Origin: Acidovorax_G sp046289925
GTDB lineage: Bacteria > Pseudomonadota > Gammaproteobacteria > Burkholderiales > Burkholderiaceae_C
Direction: 5' to 3'
NCBI GenBank assembly: GCA_046289925.1
Contig: JBKBUN010000004.1
Location: forward strand, 1-42,461
DNA length: 42,461 nucleotides
Shown here: positions 41,668 to 42,461 of the stretch, one piece after another
Layout of the letters: every line of letters starts with the position of its first letter
How positions within the stretch are numbered: position 1 is the stretch's first letter
The notes under the pieces: generated by a model
Databases searched by the model: none
Seen by the model: only the letters and a program-made list of their open reading frames with translations
Told to the model about the DNA's origin: nothing
Position numbers and translations under genes: made by a program

Positions 41668-42195
41668 CTACCAGCCGCCTGCGCCGTCGTCGCCGTGCAT
41701 GTCGTCCAGTTCGGCATCGTCGGGCGCGTCGGCCTTTGCGGTACAGCGCGGCACCGTGCGGTAGGCGACGGCCGAAGCGAACCCCCGGGCGATGAGGAAA
41801 CGCAGCTGACGCGCCCGCTCGGCGGCATCGCGCGGAGGCCCACCAAAGCGGCGCTGCCAAGCCGCCTGGGCACGTTCGGCCTCAGTGGCCTGCAGCGCGC
41901 TCACCGCTTCGTCCACCAAGGCGGCGTCTACGCCCTTGGCTTGTAGTTCCTGCCGGATGCGCGCCGCGCCGCGGCCCGGCGCACGGCGGTACACCAGCGA
42001 TGCCACCGCCCGCTCGTCGCTCAAAAACCCCTTGTCCTGTAATTCGCGCAGCACGGCGTCGAGGTCATCGCCATCCTGCAGGTGCGGCTGCAGCTTGCGC
42101 GCCAGTTCGGCACGCGAATGCTCACGCTGGCTCAGCAGTCGCAAGGCGCGGCCTTTGAGCGACAGCGATGGTGCAGAAGGACGGGGCGGCGGCAT
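41668..42195 (-). CDS. recX: Regulatory protein RecX
   Basis: Modulator that caps RecA filaments and limits recombination and SOS activity. The 175 residues contain the three helical repeats of the family: ALRLLSQREHSRAELARKLQ, LDAVLRELQDKGFLSDERAVASLVYRR, and RGAARIRQELQAKGVDAALVDEAVSAL with AAWQRRFGG and QLRFLIARGFASAVAYRTV. The C-terminal DDAELDDMHGDDGAGG tail is acidic. It lies 159 bases after recA on the same strand, with a hairpin repeat between, so expression relative to recA may be reduced. Confidence 0.95.
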   Translation of the reverse strand: MPPPRPSAPSLSLKGRALRLLSQREHSRAELARKLQPHLQDGDDLDAVLRELQDKGFLSDERAVASLVYRRAPGRGAARIRQELQAKGVDAALVDEAVSALQATEAERAQAAWQRRFGGPPRDAAERARQLRFLIARGFASAVAYRTVPRCTAKADAPDDAELDDMHGDDGAGGW

Positions 42196-42212
42196 GTGGC
42201 CTGGGAAACGAT

Positions 42213-42267
42213 GCTATTAGTTTGATAGCTGCTCGTGCTTATCAAGCAAGCACGAGCAGGCAAAATC
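42213..42267 (-). repeat. Dispersed hairpin repeat copy between recA and recX
   Basis: In minus orientation it repeats the element at 23104-23157. The stem is perfect: GCTCGTGCTT (42231-42240) with AAGCACGAGC (42248-42257) around ATCAAGC. There is no T-tract in the minus direction, so it may act as a processing or attenuation point between recA and recX. Confidence 0.75.
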
Positions 42268-42354
42268 ATGGCGAACGCCTGCCAGACTGACCCACCGCAA
42301 CTGCCCGGCAGGCCGCGCACAGCGGGTTAGGCCCCAACAGCCGCCCCACTCGGC

Positions 42355-42461
42355 TTACGCCTCCTCACCTGCACCGGCTTGCGCCAGTGCAGGCGGCAGC
42401 TGGGCGATGCCCAGCTGCTCTCGCACTTTGTTTTCAATCTCTCGGGCGAGGTCGGGGTTTT
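42355..42461 (-). CDS. recA: RecA, C-terminal fragment
   Basis: The last 35 codons of a minus-strand gene that begins beyond the right edge. The peptide includes NPDLAREIENKVREQLGIAQ followed by an Ala/Pro-rich tail ending GEEA, the usual end of betaproteobacterial RecA. recX downstream confirms it. Confidence 0.93.
   Translation of the reverse strand, partial: NPDLAREIENKVREQLGIAQLPPALAQAGAGEEA

Overview
The window looks like a chromosome segment of a high-GC betaproteobacterium of the order Burkholderiales, most likely family Comamonadaceae (Acidovorax-like). I base this on overall gene content (long-form purB, short type-2 argC, recA-recX near sucCD, glnE divergent from a YhdP-like gene), on base composition, and on a dispersed hairpin repeat of the kind seen throughout Comamonadaceae genomes. 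Almost all of the sequence is coding. I see no tRNA, rRNA, CRISPR array, insertion sequence or prophage.

Left part (1-11,300): the start of a YhdP/AsmA-like gene, glnE (nitrogen control), a TetR regulator with a perfect palindromic operator, and the tripartite RND efflux operon it precedes (outer-membrane lipoprotein, adaptor, pump). The last codons of the adaptor and the ribosome binding site of the pump lie inside a copy of the dispersed repeat. A catalytically degenerate HD-GYP protein and the broken remains of a MerR-like regulator follow.

11,340-19,265: an exported glutathione peroxidase, then an eight-gene, tightly overlapping operon: flavin amine oxidoreductase, DUF1365, cyclopropane-fatty-acid-synthase-type methyltransferase, chalcone-isomerase-like protein, MFS carrier, DUF3833 lipoprotein, short-chain dehydrogenase and NTF2-like protein. 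It has a candidate ECF-type promoter, a structured leader and a clear terminator. By gene content it is a membrane-lipid modification operon of the kind controlled by RpoE-ChrR in other proteobacteria.

19,280-27,880: housekeeping and small genes: glutathione transferase, purB (probably leaderless), an acyltransferase, yaeQ, DUF2007, a DUF3717-DUF1289 fusion, a TerC-family exporter behind a clear yybP-ykoY (manganese) riboswitch, a YvlD-like membrane protein, a BepA-type metalloprotease and a TfpX/TfpZ pilin accessory protein.

27,940-38,270: moaC, then on the minus strand a type IV pilin with a sigma-54 promoter, a lower-GC Wzy/PglL-like pilin glycosylation ligase, and upstream of pilA a five-gene signalling module: CHASE2 Ser/Thr kinase, PP2C phosphatase, FHA reader, CHASE2 class III cyclase and a metallo-beta-lactamase-fold cyclic nucleotide phosphodiesterase. 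This writer-eraser-reader set for both protein phosphorylation and cAMP, next to pilin, is the most interesting system in the window.

38,270-42,461: sucCD with its terminator, argC, recX, a repeat copy and the C-terminal end of recA.
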